From Aquificales bacterium (GTDB lineage: Bacteria > Aquificota > Aquificia > Aquificales > QOAS01), in the NCBI GenBank assembly GCA_027035985.1, contig JALVTI010000109.1:1-6923 (forward strand): a DNA stretch of 6,923 bases, written 5' to 3'. Positions 5,791 to 6,923 of the stretch are shown here, piece after piece (position 1 is the stretch's first letter; the number at the start of each line of letters is the position of its first letter). The notes beneath the pieces are model-generated. The model was not told the origin of the DNA. It saw only the letters and a list, made by a program, of their open reading frames with translations, and did no database searches. A program made the position numbers and the translations under genes.

Positions 5791-5822
5791 ATGAACTTAT
5801 GAACTCGTGAACTTATGAACTT
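5791..5822. repeat. Four tandem 8-bp repeats
   Basis: ATGAACTT, ATGAACTC, GTGAACTT and ATGAACTT follow one another without gaps. The array lies just beyond the point where the minus-strand frame is closed by a stop codon contained in the repeat itself (minus-strand TAA at 5799-5797), consistent with repeat expansion or a rearrangement breakpoint. Confidence 0.7.
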
Positions 5823-5853
5823 GTTTGATGATAAATTTCCTACCTATAAGAGA

Positions 5854-5880
5854 TAGTATAGCTATACTACCTATAATAGG
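5854..5880 (+). promoter_or_regulatory. Putative promoter/operator of the primase-like gene
   Basis: A 16-bp perfect palindrome TAGTATAGCTATACTA (5854-5869) is followed by an odd palindrome CCTAT-A-ATAGG (5870-5880) containing TATAAT at 5872-5877. The 10-bp CTACCTATAA is repeated at 5840-5849 and 5867-5876. No good -35 is present, so an activator or repressor acting at the palindrome is plausible. A start near 5884 would give a 125-nt leader carrying the interlocked repeats. Confidence 0.45.
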
Positions 5881-5910
5881 TTTCAAAGGAGAAGGCTCAT
5901 TAAAAAAATC

Positions 5911-6041
5911 CCTCGGAGGGGTTATATTGTTTAATTGATGCCTGTCCCGAGGAGTTTCAAACATTTCATAAACGGTTTTATCTTTAAATTCCCCTCCGAG
6001 GAATTACTTTGTTAAATTCCCGTTCACTCGGGGCAGGCATC
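5911..6041 (+). promoter_or_regulatory. Two interlocked inverted repeats (pseudoknot order) over the primase-like gene start
   Basis: Arm A (5911-5921, CCTCGGAGGGG) is perfectly complementary to A' (5991-6001). Arm B (5937-5951) pairs with B' (6027-6041) over 15 bp with one G-U in RNA. The order A-B-A'-B' is that of a pseudoknot. A' contains the GAGG that would be the ribosome site for the TTG at 6009, and B' lies in the first codons, so folding would hide the translation start. The complementarity is observed; the regulatory role is inferred. Confidence 0.5.
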
Positions 6042-6612
6042 GGCGGAGGCGGAAGTCCTTCGGGGCGGAAGCCTCCGTCTCCTAAAAATCCCCCAATAGT
6101 TCTAAAAGCTCTAACCGGTTATGCCAACTTCTACTGGGAAACCTTATTGAGGTATCCCATAAGTCCCAAGGAAGTAGTAAAAATTCGCTTTAAGGGTAAA
6201 AGAACACCGAACCACTACCTCGTAGTGGATATTTGGAAAGATGGAAAACCTTACGTAAGGAGAGTATTCCAATCGGTAAGAACCGCAAGTTTGGTAATTA
6301 GCGAATACGCACGGAAAGGTTTTTCAATCCTCTATAGGGGTATCTTCTACATTCCCCAAGCGGTTTGGGAGGAGTATAAGAAACGCTACAAGGAAGTAAA
6401 AGAAAACCCTCACCTAAGTTTTGAAATATTTGACTTAGACAAACTAATAAAGTTAGGAGATGCAATAATAATCGACCTCGATAATGTATCGGAGGAAGAT
6501 GTAAAACGTATCGTTAAGTATCTGCATAAGCTCGGTATTTACCCCGAAGTTTGGAGGTCGGCGTCTGGTAAGGGTTATCACCTCTATATCCACCTGATTT
6601 ATAGAAAAAATA
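6009..6612 (+). pseudogene. Archaeo-eukaryotic primase-like protein, 3' end lost to IS insertion
   Basis: The likely role was primer synthesis or primase-polymerase activity in plasmid or viral replication. AEP motif I is visible as IIIDLDN, with D156 and D158 as the metal-binding pair, and motif II as SASGKGYHLYIHL, with H191 the sxH histidine. Motif III and the rest are missing, because the frame runs into the left end of an IS200/IS605 element around 6595-6612 and ends in element-derived codons at 6674. The first 30 residues are Gly/Ser/Pro-rich and overlap the interlocked repeats, so the true start may be the TTG at 6009 (GAGG 7 nt upstream) or an in-frame TTG at 6147. The AEP call rests on two motifs with the right order and spacing; the subfamily (prim-pol, TOTE-type or plasmid primase) cannot be told. 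Confidence 0.65.
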
Positions 6613-6655
6613 GCGGGCTAAAACCCCGTATCTATGATACGGGGATACAGCCCGC
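6613..6655. repeat. IS left-end hairpin
   Basis: The outer stem GCGGGCT/AGCCCGC (6613-6619 and 6649-6655) and the inner stem CCCCGTATC/GATACGGGG (6624-6632 and 6636-6644) are separated by an AAAA/ATAC internal loop and closed by a TAT loop. In this family such hairpins are recognised on single-stranded DNA by TnpA. As RNA it could also block read-through transcription into tnpA. Confidence 0.75.
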
Positions 6656-6677
6656 CTGCGTAAGCAGTTCTTAGCTA

Positions 6678-6707
6678 TTGACAACTGCATATGGTTAACC
6701 ATATAAT
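6678..6707 (+). promoter_or_regulatory. Consensus promoter of tnpA with palindromic spacer
   Basis: Perfect TTGACA (6678-6683) and TATAAT (6702-6707) are 18 bp apart. The spacer and part of the -10 form a 16-bp perfect palindrome, ATATGGTTAACCATAT (6689-6704). GCAGTT (6664-6669) and AACTGC (6683-6688) form a further inverted pair around the -35. Transcription would begin near 6714, about 5 nt before the ATG, and no ribosome site is visible. Confidence 0.65.
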
Positions 6708-6719
6708 TTAAACTTAGAA

Positions 6720-6923
6720 ATGGAGCAAACTCTGTCGGAAAAGCTTGTTAAGGTTAAATCTACAAGACATGCTAAATATCAAATTGCATATCATTTTGTT
6801 TGGATACCGAAATACAGAAAACCCGTGTTAAAAGGAAAGATTAAAGAGTTTCTTGAAGCCCTTTTTAAGGAAATAGCTAAAGAATATGGCTTTGAAATTT
6901 TAGCTATGGAAATAATGCCCGAC
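6720..6923 (+). CDS. tnpA: IS200/IS605-family transposase TnpA, N-terminal part
   Basis: The frame from the ATG stays open for 68 codons to the window edge. The segment YQIAYHFVWIPKYRKPVLKG (about residues 20-39) is the conserved N-terminal block of Y1 (HUH-type, single-Tyr) transposases. The last residues, AMEIMPD, are where the family normally continues into the metal-binding HVH motif, so the cut falls just before it. The catalytic tyrosine is outside the window. The enzyme moves single-stranded DNA copies of the element, cutting next to the end hairpins. The promoter is a perfect consensus and very close to the ATG. The element has interrupted the primase-like gene. Family call is secure; whether the copy is complete cannot be seen. 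Confidence 0.92.
   Translation, partial: MEQTLSEKLVKVKSTRHAKYQIAYHFVWIPKYRKPVLKGKIKEFLEALFKEIAKEYGFEILAMEIMPD

Larger units (their letters stand above)
6600..6923 (+). mobile_element. IS200/IS605-family element, left part
   Basis: The left end is marked by a strong imperfect palindrome (6613-6655), a small GTAA-loop hairpin (6656-6667), a consensus promoter and the start of a Y1-type transposase. Elements of this family have subterminal hairpins rather than terminal inverted repeats, and insert 3' of a short target such as TGAT or TTAC. A TGAT at 6595-6598 lies at a reasonable distance from the hairpin, but the exact boundary cannot be fixed from one end. The right end, and any tnpB, are outside the window. 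Confidence 0.75.

Noticed and set aside
6514..6702. 62-aa minus-strand ORF over the IS left end
   Set aside because: Antisense to the primase motifs and to the IS hairpin and promoter; no protein-like character.

Overview
The window looks like part of a plasmid or plasmid-like replicon from a thermophilic bacterium. Coding strands are purine-rich, AGA/AGG and ATA codons are common, the proteins are rich in Lys/Glu/Ile, and both Shine-Dalgarno sites and sigma70-type promoters can be seen. An Aquificota-like host is my guess from composition alone; no marker gene here proves it.

Layout. 1-253: short ORF with an 18-bp perfect palindrome and a hairpin-forming leader. 254-1777 (+): AT-rich Rep_3-type initiator (Rep1), bracketed by a 22-bp perfect inverted repeat. 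1778-2091: no convincing gene. 2092-2293 (-): small gene with a strong ribosome site, apparently broken by a +1 frameshift in an A4 run. 2294-3074: replication origin region, with short inverted repeats, an AT-rich tract, about eight 20-bp bipartite iterons and an iteron-related operator over the promoter of the second initiator. 3075-4415 (+): second Rep_3-type initiator (Rep2), followed 20 bp later by an unrecognised 271-aa gene (4436-5251). 5254-5736 (-): a convergent, GC3-rich small gene of unknown function. 5737-6008: control region with tandem 8-bp repeats, a palindrome in a promoter spacer and two interlocking inverted repeats in pseudoknot order. 6009 to about 6600 (+): an archaeo-eukaryotic primase-like gene, cut after its second catalytic motif by an IS200/IS605-type element. 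That element's left-end hairpin, consensus promoter and tnpA start run off the window.

How it fits together. Rep2, its iterons and the AT-rich tract form a coherent iteron-controlled origin, with autoregulation probable from iteron half-sites in the Rep2 promoter. Rep1 is a diverged paralogue with different base composition and no iterons next to it; it may be an acquired second initiator. The primase, before disruption, would fit plasmid or viral replication. The least ordinary signals are the repeat-bracketed Rep1 gene, the shared C-terminal domain of the two Reps, the interlocked repeats before the primase, and the frameshifted small gene.
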